A DNA stretch of 64,000 nt from Antrihabitans stalagmiti. Lineage in GTDB: Bacteria; Actinomycetota; Actinomycetes; Mycobacteriales; Mycobacteriaceae. Below the pieces are notes generated by a model that saw only the letters and a list, made by a program, of their open reading frames with translations, did not search any database and was not told the origin of the DNA. The translations under genes were made by a program, and so were the position numbers. The stretch lies in NCBI RefSeq assembly GCF_016482825.1, contig NZ_JAEMNV010000009.1:124001-188000 (forward strand), written 5' to 3'. Position 1 is the first letter of the stretch, and every line of letters starts with the position of its first letter. Shown here one piece after another: positions 34,731 to 43,733 of this stretch.

Positions 34731-36260
34731 TCAGCGTGCGTGCACTACCTGCGGCTGCGCGGGGTGGGCGCTGCGTTGGACCATCAGGTAGTCGCGAGCC
34801 TTGAACGAGCGCATCTGTGAGAGGTACTGGGTCGCGAATCCCGGGTACATCGAGGCGTTGTAGCCGTCGGCGGTGAGATACCAACTCCGGCAACCGGTCA
34901 TCCACGTCGTGTGCTTCAGGCGCTTCTGAATCTGCGCGTTGTACTTCCGTTCGACGTCTTCGCGGACGTCGAGGTAGTGCAGATCCATGTCGACGATCGT
35001 CTTGATGCTTCGAACCGCGTAGTCGATCTGTCCTTCGAGGTAGACCAGCAGCGAATTGTGCCCTGGTCCCGAGTTCGGTCCGTTGGTGAAAAACAAATTC
35101 GGAAACCCGTTGGTGTGGGCGCTCTTATACGCCGACGCGTGACCGTGCCATTTCTCTTCGAGTGTCCGGCCACCGCGGCCGGTGACCGCGAACGGCGGGC
35201 CGTCGAGATGGACGTCGTACCCGGTGGCGAACACGATGCAGTCGAACTGATGCTCTATGCCTTCCGCTGTACGGATCCCGTTTTCCGAGATGCGGGCGAT
35301 CGGCCACGTGATGAGTTTGCAGTTCTCGGCTTGGAGTGCGGGATAGAAATCGCTGGATGCGATCAACCGTTTGCACCCGGCGCGAAATTCGGGGGTGAGT
35401 TGGCGGCGTAACCACGGATCCTTCACCTGCGCACGCAGATTGGCCATTGCGATCTTCTGGATCAGTGTAGTGATCGGCGAATTCCAGACCAGTCCGGTTG
35501 CGAGCGTTTCGTGGCCGTAGAACAGGGCCGTCCGAGACAGTCGCTGGGTGGCCGGGACCACTTCGTAGAGCTTTTGCAGCGCCTCGGGGACCGGGAAGTC
35601 CGGTCGCGGCAGGATCCAGCCGGGTGTTCGTTGAAACACCTTGACCGACTTGGCGGTCTTCACCAACTCCGGGACGATCTGCACCGCGCTGGCACCGGTG
35701 CCGATCACCGCGACGTGCTTGCCCGCCATGTCGTAATCGTGATCCCATTTGGAGCTGAGAATCTTGTGGCCTTGGAAGTCATCGATTCCCTTGATCTTCG
35801 GGAAGCTCGAATCCGACAGTGGTCCGCCTGCGCTGACAACCGTTCTGGCACGCAGCTTTTCACCCGCACGCGTCGTCACGATCCAGATTCCGTCGGCCTC
35901 GACGAATTCGAGGGCGACGACCTCTTCATTGAATCGAATCAGGCGTTTGACGTCGAAACGATCGGCAAGACCCTCGATGTGGCGGCGAATTTCGGGTCCA
36001 GGGGCGAACGTTCGCGACCATCGCGGGTTCGGTGCAAACGAGAAGGAATAGAGCATCGACGGAATATCAACGGCCGCACCGGGATAGGTGTTGTCTCGCC
36101 ATGTCCCACCCAACCGCGAGGAGCGCTCCAGCAGGACGATGTCGTCGATTCCCGCTTGCTTGAGTTTGAATGCGGTGCCGAGGCCGCTGAACCCCGCGCC
36201 GATGATCAGCGTCGTGTAGGTGTGACTGTCGGCGCTTGTGTCCGTCGCCTTTTCGGTCAT
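34731..36260 (-). CDS. BVMO-like flavoprotein monooxygenase with altered fingerprint
   Basis: A 509-residue class B flavin monooxygenase. FAD site GAGFSGLG near 21, the GGTWRDNTYPGAAVD motif near 47, NADPH site GTGASAVQ near 190. The Baeyer-Villiger fingerprint FxGxxxHxxxW(P/D) reads FQGHKILSSKWD, so Leu replaces the usual His. It overlaps the ferritin-like gene by ATGA and is translated after it. Type I BVMOs turn ketones into esters or lactones; loss of the His may mean a different reaction. It is most similar in layout to the four BVMO-like genes of the island at 40-64 kb. Confidence 0.87.
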   Translation of the reverse strand: MTEKATDTSADSHTYTTLIIGAGFSGLGTAFKLKQAGIDDIVLLERSSRLGGTWRDNTYPGAAVDIPSMLYSFSFAPNPRWSRTFAPGPEIRRHIEGLADRFDVKRLIRFNEEVVALEFVEADGIWIVTTRAGEKLRARTVVSAGGPLSDSSFPKIKGIDDFQGHKILSSKWDHDYDMAGKHVAVIGTGASAVQIVPELVKTAKSVKVFQRTPGWILPRPDFPVPEALQKLYEVVPATQRLSRTALFYGHETLATGLVWNSPITTLIQKIAMANLRAQVKDPWLRRQLTPEFRAGCKRLIASSDFYPALQAENCKLITWPIARISENGIRTAEGIEHQFDCIVFATGYDVHLDGPPFAVTGRGGRTLEEKWHGHASAYKSAHTNGFPNLFFTNGPNSGPGHNSLLVYLEGQIDYAVRSIKTIVDMDLHYLDVREDVERKYNAQIQKRLKHTTWMTGCRSWYLTADGYNASMYPGFATQYLSQMRSFKARDYLMVQRSAHPAQPQVVHAR

Positions 36261-37207
36261 GCGACAGCCTCCTGATCTGCAGTGCCGACACTGACCGGCT
36301 CGTACGTGATTTCGCTGAACCAGGACGGGATCGCGGGGAACGCGCGACGCGGGATCCGATCACTCGCCCAGACCATCGAGTTGGCAAGCAGGTGGTAGGG
36401 ATGCTTGACGTTGACCACCATGCCGGCGTGCCACTTGACCACCTGATACAGCGGTATGCGCGGGGCGAACCTACTGCGGTCGCCGAGCTTCTTGAATCGC
36501 TCCATCGCGGAGTACAGCCGTTCGGGATGAAAGCCCATCTCCGCGACTTCGTTGCGGGTCCGATTGAGCAACGGGATGTAGACCGCAGCGCCGACGATAA
36601 GGCTCGGTGACGCGACCGCGCCGATGAACTCGATCAACAACCGTCGCATCGAACCGTGGCCGAGCATGTCGAGAACTTCGAAACCGACTGCGATGTGACG
36701 TGATTCGTCGTTGTTGATCTTCGCGAACACCTGATCGCACACCGGGTCGTGCACCTCTTCGAGCAAGAACTTCAGCAAGGCGCCATCGAGTGCGACCTCG
36801 AGCATCGGGATCACCGTCCCGAGCGCACTCATCGACATGTCGTCGCCGTAGCGATCGAGCCAATCCATCGCCATGCGGATGTTGACGTTGGGCTCCGGCA
36901 TCTCGCCCTCGTCGAGCATCCCCCACCGCTTCATCAGCGCGAGTTCGGCATTGGCGTGCCGCTGCTCTTCCGCATGGAAGTAGCGGTAGATCTCCCGCAA
37001 CGTGTCGTTGGGGGCCTTCCTCGCCAAGGCCGCGAAGCCGCGCGTACCGACATTCTCGATCCACGCCAGATCGGCCATAAATGCTTTCAGCTTCGGCTTG
37101 AACTCCTCGCTGATGGTTTCCGCGCCGGGCGCGTCCCAGTCGATATCAGCGAGTGCCCATTGCCGTTCTTTGACTTTCGCGAGTGTGTCTTCGAGATCCA
37201 GCGCCAT
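36257..37207 (-). CDS. Ferritin-like diiron-type protein
   Basis: A 316-residue mostly helical protein of the ferritin-like type. Candidate iron ligands are EEQRHANAE near 84 and a second pair in NNDESRHIAVGFE near 176, spaced as in diiron carboxylate proteins. Mycobacteria have related proteins of unknown role. It is first in a two-gene operon with the BVMO-like enzyme (ATGA overlap), so the two may act on the same substrate. Confidence 0.7.
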   Translation of the reverse strand: MALDLEDTLAKVKERQWALADIDWDAPGAETISEEFKPKLKAFMADLAWIENVGTRGFAALARKAPNDTLREIYRYFHAEEQRHANAELALMKRWGMLDEGEMPEPNVNIRMAMDWLDRYGDDMSMSALGTVIPMLEVALDGALLKFLLEEVHDPVCDQVFAKINNDESRHIAVGFEVLDMLGHGSMRRLLIEFIGAVASPSLIVGAAVYIPLLNRTRNEVAEMGFHPERLYSAMERFKKLGDRSRFAPRIPLYQVVKWHAGMVVNVKHPYHLLANSMVWASDRIPRRAFPAIPSWFSEITYEPVSVGTADQEAVA

Positions 37208-37253
37208 TGCAGGCCTCCGTGTTCTTGTCGCCGAGATACTCGAAGCCCACCAC

Positions 37254-37273
37254 CAACTGTGCCAGTTGTCAAT
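37254..37273 (-). promoter_or_regulatory. Dyad CAACTG-TGC-CAGTTG overlapping a -35-like element
   Basis: A perfect 6+6 inverted repeat at 37254-37268, 47 bases upstream of the ferritin-like gene. On the minus strand it overlaps TTGACA (37267-37272), a consensus -35 hexamer, so a repressor here would block polymerase. Confidence 0.4.
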
Positions 37274-37351
37274 GGCGTATTACTTCCGCGAGCGGGCCAC
37301 CAGTGCCACAAACAGCGCCGGAACGGTGCCCTGACAGCCCGTTCGCCGCAG

Positions 37352-38080
37352 TCAGCGTCGCGTCAGCTGGCGAGCTCGGTTGATCGCGTTGACCCACAGC
37401 AGTTTCGATCCTGCGGCCGCTTCGGAGGCAAGTTCGCGGGCAGGGACCAGCTGAGTGGTCAGAACGACGGCACGAGCTTTGGTCGTGACGGATGCCTTGC
37501 TGAGGTGACCACTGTCGAACGGGGGCTGCGGGTCGTACTCGATCAGCAGTTGCGCGGCCTCAGCGCGCTCGCGGCCCGCAATTTCGCCGACGAGCCACAA
37601 ACCGAGGTCCAGCCCGGCCGACACCCCGGCAGCGGTGATGATCTTCCCCTCCCGGACGATTCGCTGCTTGCCGTTCGGCGTCACGCCATACGACTTCAAC
37701 ACCGGAAGCGCAGCCCAATGACTGGTCGCGGTCATGCCGGCGAGAACACCGGCTGCTGCCAGCAACACCGATCCGCTGCACACGGACACCGTCCACGTCG
37801 AGGTCGTGTGCGCCCGTTGCAACCAATTCAGAAGCCGCTCGTCGCCTGCGGTCTGCATGGTGGACGTGAGCGATCCCCCGACCAAGATCAGGTCCGGCGC
37901 GGGTGTCTCCTCGAACGAATGGGTGGCCGCGAGAATCAGTACGCCGCTGTCGGTGACGATCGGTCCTGGTTCGTGCCAGACGAATCGGATCTCCGGATCG
38001 GGAAGCGTGCGCAGCAGCTCGAAAGGGCCGACGGCATCGAGAGCCGTCATGCCGGGATAGACGACGATGGCGATCTGCAC
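37352..38080 (-). CDS. DJ-1/PfpI-family protein
   Basis: A 242-residue class I amidotransferase-like protein of the DJ-1/PfpI (GlxA N-domain) type. The nucleophile-elbow Cys is in VSVCSGSVLLAAAG near residue 100; the start AIVVYPGMTALDAVGPFELL is typical. Isonitrile hydratases and GlxA-type regulators share this domain; the AraC HTH of GlxA is absent, so an enzymatic role is more likely. No coupled partner. Confidence 0.82.
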   Translation of the reverse strand: MQIAIVVYPGMTALDAVGPFELLRTLPDPEIRFVWHEPGPIVTDSGVLILAATHSFEETPAPDLILVGGSLTSTMQTAGDERLLNWLQRAHTTSTWTVSVCSGSVLLAAAGVLAGMTATSHWAALPVLKSYGVTPNGKQRIVREGKIITAAGVSAGLDLGLWLVGEIAGRERAEAAQLLIEYDPQPPFDSGHLSKASVTTKARAVVLTTQLVPARELASEAAAGSKLLWVNAINRARQLTRR

Positions 38081-38119
38081 AGTGACGGGTCCTTCGTAGG
38101 GGTGGCGACAGTGAATTAT

Positions 38120-38569
38120 TCAGTCGTCGAACGTGATTCGAACTGTGATCGGCGTGGTCTGCACGCTGCGAACCGCAGACGCGCTGAGTGCCGAGGCGAC
38201 GGGGTTCGAGCCGAACGATCGGGCGCGGGCGACCACGTCGTCAGTGTGGTCGAACACCGCAGTGCCGGTCCGCCATGCCTTTCCCTGCCGGATTCGCACC
38301 CGTGGATGTGTCGTGATGTTCGCACCCCAACCGGATCTGGTGCCGTGTTGAGAAATGACCCAAGCCCCGGCATCGTCGAATTTCGCGGTCACGACGACGG
38401 ACCGCAGCAGGCCGGTCTTGCGACCGGTGGTCTCCAGCTCGGTGGCGTAGCGCGACCGGATTCCGGCATGACGCATGGCGATCACGACCGGATTGACAGC
38501 GCGTTCCAGCGCTCGTTCGATGCGAAACTTGCGTTCGAACGCGCGGGTTTCATTGCGTGCACTACTCAT
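38120..38569 (-). CDS. Deazaflavin (F420)-dependent nitroreductase family protein
   Basis: A 149-residue Ddn-like split-barrel protein. The ELETTGRKTGLLRSVVV segment is the family signature for F420 binding; WVISQHGTRSGWGANITTHPRVRI follows as in Ddn. Such proteins reduce quinones or nitroaromatics with F420H2, or have unknown roles. ATG 38569 lies 14 bases after the stop of the small gene upstream, so the two are likely co-transcribed. Confidence 0.82.
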   Translation of the reverse strand: MSSARNETRAFERKFRIERALERAVNPVVIAMRHAGIRSRYATELETTGRKTGLLRSVVVTAKFDDAGAWVISQHGTRSGWGANITTHPRVRIRQGKAWRTGTAVFDHTDDVVARARSFGSNPVASALSASAVRSVQTTPITVRITFDD

Positions 38570-38583
38570 GTTCGATCCCCTCG

Positions 38584-38865
38584 TCAGACGTACCAGTGGG
38601 CCGTGCGGAACCAGCCATAGATCGAGCCGAACACTCGGGAGTCGACTCCCCGATAGCGGTCGATCGCGGCAGGTCGTGCGTGCAACCGTGCGGCGAGACG
38701 TAGTACCACGTTGTCCCGAAACCCAGTGTGGAAGCGTTCCATTCGGTCGATGCCAGCGTCGATCGAGTGATGTAGCGGATCCACGGGCCGCCACAACTGT
38801 GGGAGCGGCGCGGGCAGCCGTCCAATGTACTCAGTGATCTGCTGGCGAAAGTGCGGCTGGGACAT
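38584..38865 (-). CDS. Small hypothetical protein
   Basis: A 93-residue protein with no domain I recognise. It has an aromatic-rich C-terminus (VFGSIYGWFRTAHWYV). ATG 38865 has an AGGAG ribosome-binding site (GAGGAGAACCGACG). Codon use in this frame and its position before the Ddn-like gene support it as real. Confidence 0.6.
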   Translation of the reverse strand: MSQPHFRQQITEYIGRLPAPLPQLWRPVDPLHHSIDAGIDRMERFHTGFRDNVVLRLAARLHARPAAIDRYRGVDSRVFGSIYGWFRTAHWYV

Positions 38866-38950
38866 CGTCGGTTCTCCTCGGTGTTGTGGGGGGTTGCCGT
38901 ACGACGCGAGCGTCCAGGCATGGGGTAGCGCAAAATCGACTCTCGCTGTG

Positions 38951-39526
38951 CTACTTCGTCGGTAACGCAGCGTCCATTCCGCCGACGTCTGTAACTTGCC
39001 AGTCGGAGTCCTGGTCGATCGTGATCGTGTACGTAACCGTCGTCTGTGCGCCGTCCGGGTTTTGGGCGTTGGTGGAGTTGACGTCGAGGAAGACGTCGAC
39101 CTGACGGGTCCCGCCTGATTCTGAAATGACCTTGGCGGCAATAGGTGTCGCAGTCGACGTCCACTTCAGCGGGGTAAGAATCTCCTGCAGCTTGGGCGCT
39201 GTCGCGGCGAACTTGTCGGCGAGGGCAGGGGCGGTGTTCGTCTTCAGCCGGCCGACCCAGGCGTCGAAGTCGTCGAACCGGACCGTCGCCGCACCGACCG
39301 CATAATCGGTGGCGACCTGCTCGGCTCTATTGGCATCGGCGGCGGCGGAATCACGCTGCGCGATGTCGCGTCGACTGGAGATGGCAATAACGGCCAGCAC
39401 GACCACCGCTACTACCAAGGCGGCCGTGGCGGCACCCCAAGCAAGGGTGGACCACGAGAACGACACCGTGCGTTTGGGTGCACGCACAGGGCTGTCGGTT
39501 ACGGTCGGCTCTTCGGTCATCGTCAT
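38951..39526 (-). CDS. Mce-associated membrane protein
   Basis: A 191-residue protein resembling the Mce-associated (Mas) proteins of mycobacteria: a cytoplasmic N-terminus, one membrane helix (about 26-52, TLAWGAATAALVVAVVVLAVIA) and an exported C-terminal domain of about 130 residues ending in a beta-rich region. Mas proteins are thought to stabilise Mce transporters. The mce operon is 7 kb away. ATG 39526 is chosen because GGAGG lies 6 bases upstream; ATG 39556 lacks one. It is divergent from the TetR gene that shares the island operator. Confidence 0.75.
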   Translation of the reverse strand: MTMTEEPTVTDSPVRAPKRTVSFSWSTLAWGAATAALVVAVVVLAVIAISSRRDIAQRDSAAADANRAEQVATDYAVGAATVRFDDFDAWVGRLKTNTAPALADKFAATAPKLQEILTPLKWTSTATPIAAKVISESGGTRQVDVFLDVNSTNAQNPDGAQTTVTYTITIDQDSDWQVTDVGGMDAALPTK

Positions 39527-39670
39527 CGATGCCTCCGGTTCGGAGCGAGAAACCATGTCTCGCTGAGGTTTACACGTTGGCCCGCGGAGGCGATGCCAGC
39601 GTGCCGGCTGTCGCGTCCGATTGCAGACGGTGGAAATTTCTCCGCCGTTTCCATGGACAACGCCTTACGG

Positions 39671-39683
39671 ATAATCTTATTAT
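39671..39683. promoter_or_regulatory. Island operator site 1 (upstream of tetR)
   Basis: ATAAT-CTT-ATTAT, a perfect 5+5 dyad within CGGATAATCTTATTATTCGG, 61 bases upstream of the TetR start and between it and the Mce-associated gene. The second half runs into another CGGATA, so there may be two overlapping sites. Confidence 0.6.
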
Positions 39684-39744
39684 TCGGATAGTAGCGCTAC
39701 GTTGCTGGATCATCAAGAGCGAAGAGAGACTGCGAGGACTGCCG

Positions 39745-40383
39745 ATGCCACTCCAACGCACACCGATGACTCGGGCCGAGTCCCAACAGCGCACCCGCAA
39801 AGAGGTGCTCGACGCAGCGGAAGAACTGTTTCTTGCGCACGGTCTGCACGACACGACCGTCGCGAAGATCGCTGCCGCAGCCGGCCGCACCCAGGGCGCG
39901 ATCTACGGCAACTTCACCAGCAAGGAGAACGTGTGCGCCGAAGTTCTCCTTCGGCGCGGCATGGCACTGCTGTCGCAGATGTGGACGACGATCGCCCAGT
40001 CACACCGGACCGTCGACGACGTGGTCGAAACCATGGTGACGTCGTGGGGAATCGCCGTACAGGATGAACAACTCGTCGCCCTCTTGGTCGAGTACGCGCT
40101 CGCGGTACACAAGAATCCTGAGCAACTCGAAGTGTCGCGGGGCCATCTCACGATGGGACTGACCGTTCTCGGAACGATGCTCGACGACGCCGTCCCGATC
40201 GAGGCATCAGCCGCCGATCGCGAAGAGGCGACCAAGGGAATCGCCAGCGCCGCAATAGGTCTCGCGCTGTCACAAACCTTCGACCTGCTCGCGGCTGAGG
40301 ATGTTCCTCGCATACTCGATCGTACGATCCGGAACTGGATCGCCGACCTGAGTCGACCGTCCGGCGACGCCTCAGCCAGTTGA
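39745..40383 (+). CDS. TetR-family regulator, candidate master repressor of the island
   Basis: A 212-residue TetR regulator: HTH near residues 15-60 (DTTVAKIAAAAGRTQGAIYGNFTSKENV) and a ligand domain (TetR_C type). ATG 39745 is taken because the HTH follows closely; earlier in-frame starts only add promoter sequence. It lies between operator sites 1 and 2 at the head of the SDR-BVMO-mce island. The same dyad recurs before three more transcription units up to 21 kb away, so it probably controls all of them (inference). Lipid or ketone intermediates are plausible ligands. Confidence 0.88.
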   Translation: MPLQRTPMTRAESQQRTRKEVLDAAEELFLAHGLHDTTVAKIAAAAGRTQGAIYGNFTSKENVCAEVLLRRGMALLSQMWTTIAQSHRTVDDVVETMVTSWGIAVQDEQLVALLVEYALAVHKNPEQLEVSRGHLTMGLTVLGTMLDDAVPIEASAADREEATKGIASAAIGLALSQTFDLLAAEDVPRILDRTIRNWIADLSRPSGDASAS

Positions 40384-40435
40384 AAGATTCTAGAATACGG
40401 GGTTGCGTCGCTATCCAAAAACCCCTACTGTTCAA

Positions 40436-40448
40436 ATAATACTATTAT
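40436..40448. promoter_or_regulatory. Island operator site 2 (upstream of the SDR-BVMO-mce operon)
   Basis: ATAAT-ACT-ATTAT, with the dyad extending to 6+6 around the centre C, 23 bases upstream of the first SDR start. It would control the long run of coupled genes 40472-54241. Confidence 0.65.
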
Positions 40449-40471
40449 CTAGACCGACAAGGGAGTCGAAC

Positions 40472-41329
40472 ATGAGCCTGGCGGTTGTGACAGGTGCTGG
40501 CAGTGGCATAGGCCGCGCCAGCGCGATGCGATTCGCTCGCAAAGGTTCGATGGTCGTGGTCGCCGACATCAACACCCAAACCGGAGCCGAAACAGTCGCC
40601 TTGATCGAAAGCGCTGGTGGCCGTGCCGTTTTTCGTCGCCTCGATGTTGCCGACGCTGCCGAGTGGGACGTCTTCGCCACCTGGGTCTGCGCGAACCTCA
40701 AAGTTCCCGATGTCCTTGTGAACAACGCCGGAATCTTGATCACCGGAGGCTTCTTGGAGCAGACGGGCGCGGACTGGCGACGAATGATCGGCACCAACAT
40801 GATGAGTCCGATGCTCGGGTCTCGTGTATTCGTGCAACGCATGGTCGACGCGGGTGTCCGCGGCCACATCGTCAATGTGTGTTCTGTCGGTGCATTTATG
40901 CCGACTCCCCTTTCACCTTCCTACGTCACCGCCAAAGCCGGCGCCTGGTTCGGCACCCAGGCCCTTCGTTCCGAATTCTCGAGCAGCGGAATCGGTGTGA
41001 GTGCCGTGTGCCCTGGCCTGATAAACACCGAACTGTCGGCGAACGGCACGCGCTCGGGCGCAGACGAACTCGACAACGCCGATTGGGCGACCAAACTCAG
41101 CCGGGCACAACACTTCTTCGGCCGATCGCCGGAGAACGTCGCCGATGCGATCGATCGTGCCGTCCGCTGGAACCTCGCGACCGTACCGGTCGGCATCGAG
41201 GCGTGGGCGGGTTGGTATCTCTACCGACTCTCCCCCGGACTATCCCGCGGACTCATGGGCCTGGTCGGAATGCCATTGGCCAACAACGTGATCGGCGTCG
41301 CCGACAAGGTTCTCGGAGGTAAGCGATGA
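40472..41329 (+). CDS. Short-chain dehydrogenase (SDR), type A, copy 1
   Basis: A 285-residue classical SDR. Cofactor loop VTGAGSGIG (about 7-15), NNAG near 88, catalytic Ser region NVCSVGAF and YVTAK (Tyr-x3-Lys) near 150. It resembles SadH of the mycobacterial mymA operon. It would oxidise an alcohol to a ketone or the reverse. Preceded by the leader CGACAAGGGAGTCGA shared with the genes at 55274 and 60844. ATGA overlap with the second SDR. Its closest relative in the window is the gene at 55274. Confidence 0.92.
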   Translation: MSLAVVTGAGSGIGRASAMRFARKGSMVVVADINTQTGAETVALIESAGGRAVFRRLDVADAAEWDVFATWVCANLKVPDVLVNNAGILITGGFLEQTGADWRRMIGTNMMSPMLGSRVFVQRMVDAGVRGHIVNVCSVGAFMPTPLSPSYVTAKAGAWFGTQALRSEFSSSGIGVSAVCPGLINTELSANGTRSGADELDNADWATKLSRAQHFFGRSPENVADAIDRAVRWNLATVPVGIEAWAGWYLYRLSPGLSRGLMGLVGMPLANNVIGVADKVLGGKR

Positions 41330-42186
41330 GCACGGTTATCGTGACGGGCGGAGCTGCGGGGATCGGTTTGGAGACCGCTCGGCTGTTCGCCACGAAAGGC
41401 GATCGTGTGGTCATCGCCGATCTGGACGGACCTGGCGCGGAAGTTGCGGCAGCAGACATCGTGGCTGCCGGCGGCCGAGCACACTCCTACCGCCTCGACG
41501 TCTCCGATGAACAGCAGTGGGAAAACTTCGGCAAATGGGTCAACGACCAGTTCGGTGCGGCGGACGTCCTGATCAACAATGCGGGAATCATGGACCTCGG
41601 CGGCTTCACCGAGATGAGCGCCGCACAGTGGCAGCGAACGGTCGACATCGACCTTATGAGCGTGGTCTACGGCTGCCGCGTATTCGCCAAGCAGATGATC
41701 GATGCAGGCGTGCGCGGCCACATCGTCAACCTGTCGTCGGGTGCCGCGTACGCACCGTTCAAACTCGAGCCTGCCTACGGTGTCGCCAAAGCCGCCGTGT
41801 TGATGGCGTCGCAAGCGCTCCGTGTCGAATTACGTTCGCACGGAATCGGTGTCACAGCGATTTGTCCCGGCGCGATACGAACGGACCTGCTCGCGCACGG
41901 CGAACGGGCCGGACTCAGCGATGCCGAACAGGCGGCATGGCGTGACGACATCGGCAAGGCGCAATCGATGGCATTCGCCGGTCCCGACAAAGTCGCTCGC
42001 GTCATCGAACGCTCGGTGCGGAACAACTGGGCGATCGTTCCGGTGAACCCCGAATCCTGGCTTGGTTTCGTCATGTTCCGGCTCTCCCCCAGCCTTGTCC
42101 GCGTGACCCTTTCGCTCGCGTCGTTCGATCGCGCCGACGCTCTCCTCACACGTGTCCGCCCACTGCTGGCCCGCAACTCGAAATGA
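41326..42186 (+). CDS. SDR, type B, copy 1
   Basis: A 286-residue classical SDR: VTGGAAGIG, NNAGIMDLGGF, NLSSGAAY and YGVAK. It differs from the type A gene before it, and pairs with the type B gene at 56128. Two different SDRs in tandem suggest two alcohol/ketone steps or opposite directions. ATGA overlaps on both sides. Confidence 0.92.
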   Translation: MSTVIVTGGAAGIGLETARLFATKGDRVVIADLDGPGAEVAAADIVAAGGRAHSYRLDVSDEQQWENFGKWVNDQFGAADVLINNAGIMDLGGFTEMSAAQWQRTVDIDLMSVVYGCRVFAKQMIDAGVRGHIVNLSSGAAYAPFKLEPAYGVAKAAVLMASQALRVELRSHGIGVTAICPGAIRTDLLAHGERAGLSDAEQAAWRDDIGKAQSMAFAGPDKVARVIERSVRNNWAIVPVNPESWLGFVMFRLSPSLVRVTLSLASFDRADALLTRVRPLLARNSK

Positions 42187-43733
42187 GACCGAACATGCCT
42201 GTAGCACCCCAACACGAAGTCGCGATCATCGGCGCCGGACCAGGCGGCATCGCTGCCGGCGTCAAGCTCCGCGCCGCAGGCATCGATGACTTCGTCGTGC
42301 TGGAAAGGTCCGACGACGTCGGCGGCAGCTGGCACGAAAACCATTACCCCGGCCTCGGCGTCGATATCCCGGCCATCGCGTACCAGTATTCGTTTGCGCG
42401 GAACGCCAAGTGGAGCAGAGTCTTCCCACGCGGCGCCGAAGTCAAGCAGTATCACGCCGATGTCGCGCGGCGCTTCGGCATCTACGAGCGCGTGCAGTTC
42501 GGCAGTACGGTCGAACGCGAGGAATGGGACGACGAGAGTCGGTTCTGGCGCCTGCATCTCGACGACGGGTCCTCGGTTACTGCCCGATACCTGATCAGCG
42601 CGGTCGGCGCCTTTGTTCGCCCCAAGGCGGACTCCGGGATCGCAGGCCAGGACTCGTTCAAGGGCAAGATTCAGCGGCCGAGCAGCTGGGACGACGACTA
42701 CGACATGACTGGCAAGACCGTCGCGGTTATCGGCACAGGCGCGAGCGCGGTGCAACTCATTCCCGCCATCGCACCGGAGGTGCGGCAGCTCAACGTCTTC
42801 CAACGCACGCCGGTCTGGTCCATTCCGAAGCCCGACTTCACGGTGCCGCCCGCGATGCAGCGAGTACTCGGCATCCCGGGCGTCCAACCGGCCCTGCACG
42901 GAACCGCTTTGGTGGCAATCGATCTCCTACTTCGTGGTGTGATCAAGAGCCCGGGACGCGTCATCCACCCCGTCATGGACAGGTTCGACGCAGCATGCCT
43001 GGCGGGCTATCGTCGCTACCTGAAACGCGTTGTGACCGATGACGACACCCGCGAGAGGTTGACTCCCAACTTCGGGATTCTTGCCAAGCGTCCGACGATG
43101 TCGAACGCCTATCTGCGCGCATACAACCGAGACAACGTTTCGCTGGTCACGACGCCCATCGACAAAATCACCCCGACCGGCGTCAAAACCCGCGATGGCG
43201 TGCTGCACAAGGCAGACGTGATCGTGCTGGCCACCGGCTACGAGGTCTTCTCCGATCCAGAGACCTACCGCCCCGGAACCATAGTCGGCCGCAACGGATT
43301 CGATCTCGCGAAGTTCTACAACGAGGAAGGACTGCAGGCCTACCAGAGTGTGTCGGTCCACGGTCTGCCGAACCGGTGGACCCTCGTCGGGCCGTACTCC
43401 TGGACGGGGTCCGGCTGGCACGCTTTCGTCGAAATGACAGCGGGCCACGCGGTGCGTGCGATCACCGAGAGCCGCCAGCGCGGTGCTGTCGTATGCGAGA
43501 TCCGCAAGGAAGCAGCAGATGCTTACCACGAACGGATCTACAGCCAAGGCGAGTCGTTGCGCTACTACCTCGCTGACCTGAACGGTCACGTCCCGACGTA
43601 CTACCGCAACTCACAGGGCGACAGCACCTACGTCCGGCCGTCCAGTTTCTTCGAAGCGCGCCGCGGCAACAGCAAGTTCCCGCTCGACGACTACAAGTTC
43701 GAAGTCCAGGTAGCTGCCGAGGTGTCGGCATGA
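42183..43733 (+). CDS. BVMO-like flavoprotein, R-type fingerprint, copy 1
   Basis: A 516-residue class B flavin monooxygenase: FAD site GAGPGGIAAG, GGSWHENHYPGLGVD, NADPH site GTGASAVQ. The Baeyer-Villiger fingerprint reads FKGKIQRPSSWDD, with Arg in place of the His. The same change is in the gene at 63436, so it is an inherited feature of this subgroup. Expected to insert oxygen into a ketone or oxidise a heteroatom; the Arg leaves that open. ATGA overlaps on both sides. Confidence 0.87.
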   Translation: MRPNMPVAPQHEVAIIGAGPGGIAAGVKLRAAGIDDFVVLERSDDVGGSWHENHYPGLGVDIPAIAYQYSFARNAKWSRVFPRGAEVKQYHADVARRFGIYERVQFGSTVEREEWDDESRFWRLHLDDGSSVTARYLISAVGAFVRPKADSGIAGQDSFKGKIQRPSSWDDDYDMTGKTVAVIGTGASAVQLIPAIAPEVRQLNVFQRTPVWSIPKPDFTVPPAMQRVLGIPGVQPALHGTALVAIDLLLRGVIKSPGRVIHPVMDRFDAACLAGYRRYLKRVVTDDDTRERLTPNFGILAKRPTMSNAYLRAYNRDNVSLVTTPIDKITPTGVKTRDGVLHKADVIVLATGYEVFSDPETYRPGTIVGRNGFDLAKFYNEEGLQAYQSVSVHGLPNRWTLVGPYSWTGSGWHAFVEMTAGHAVRAITESRQRGAVVCEIRKEAADAYHERIYSQGESLRYYLADLNGHVPTYYRNSQGDSTYVRPSSFFEARRGNSKFPLDDYKFEVQVAAEVSA

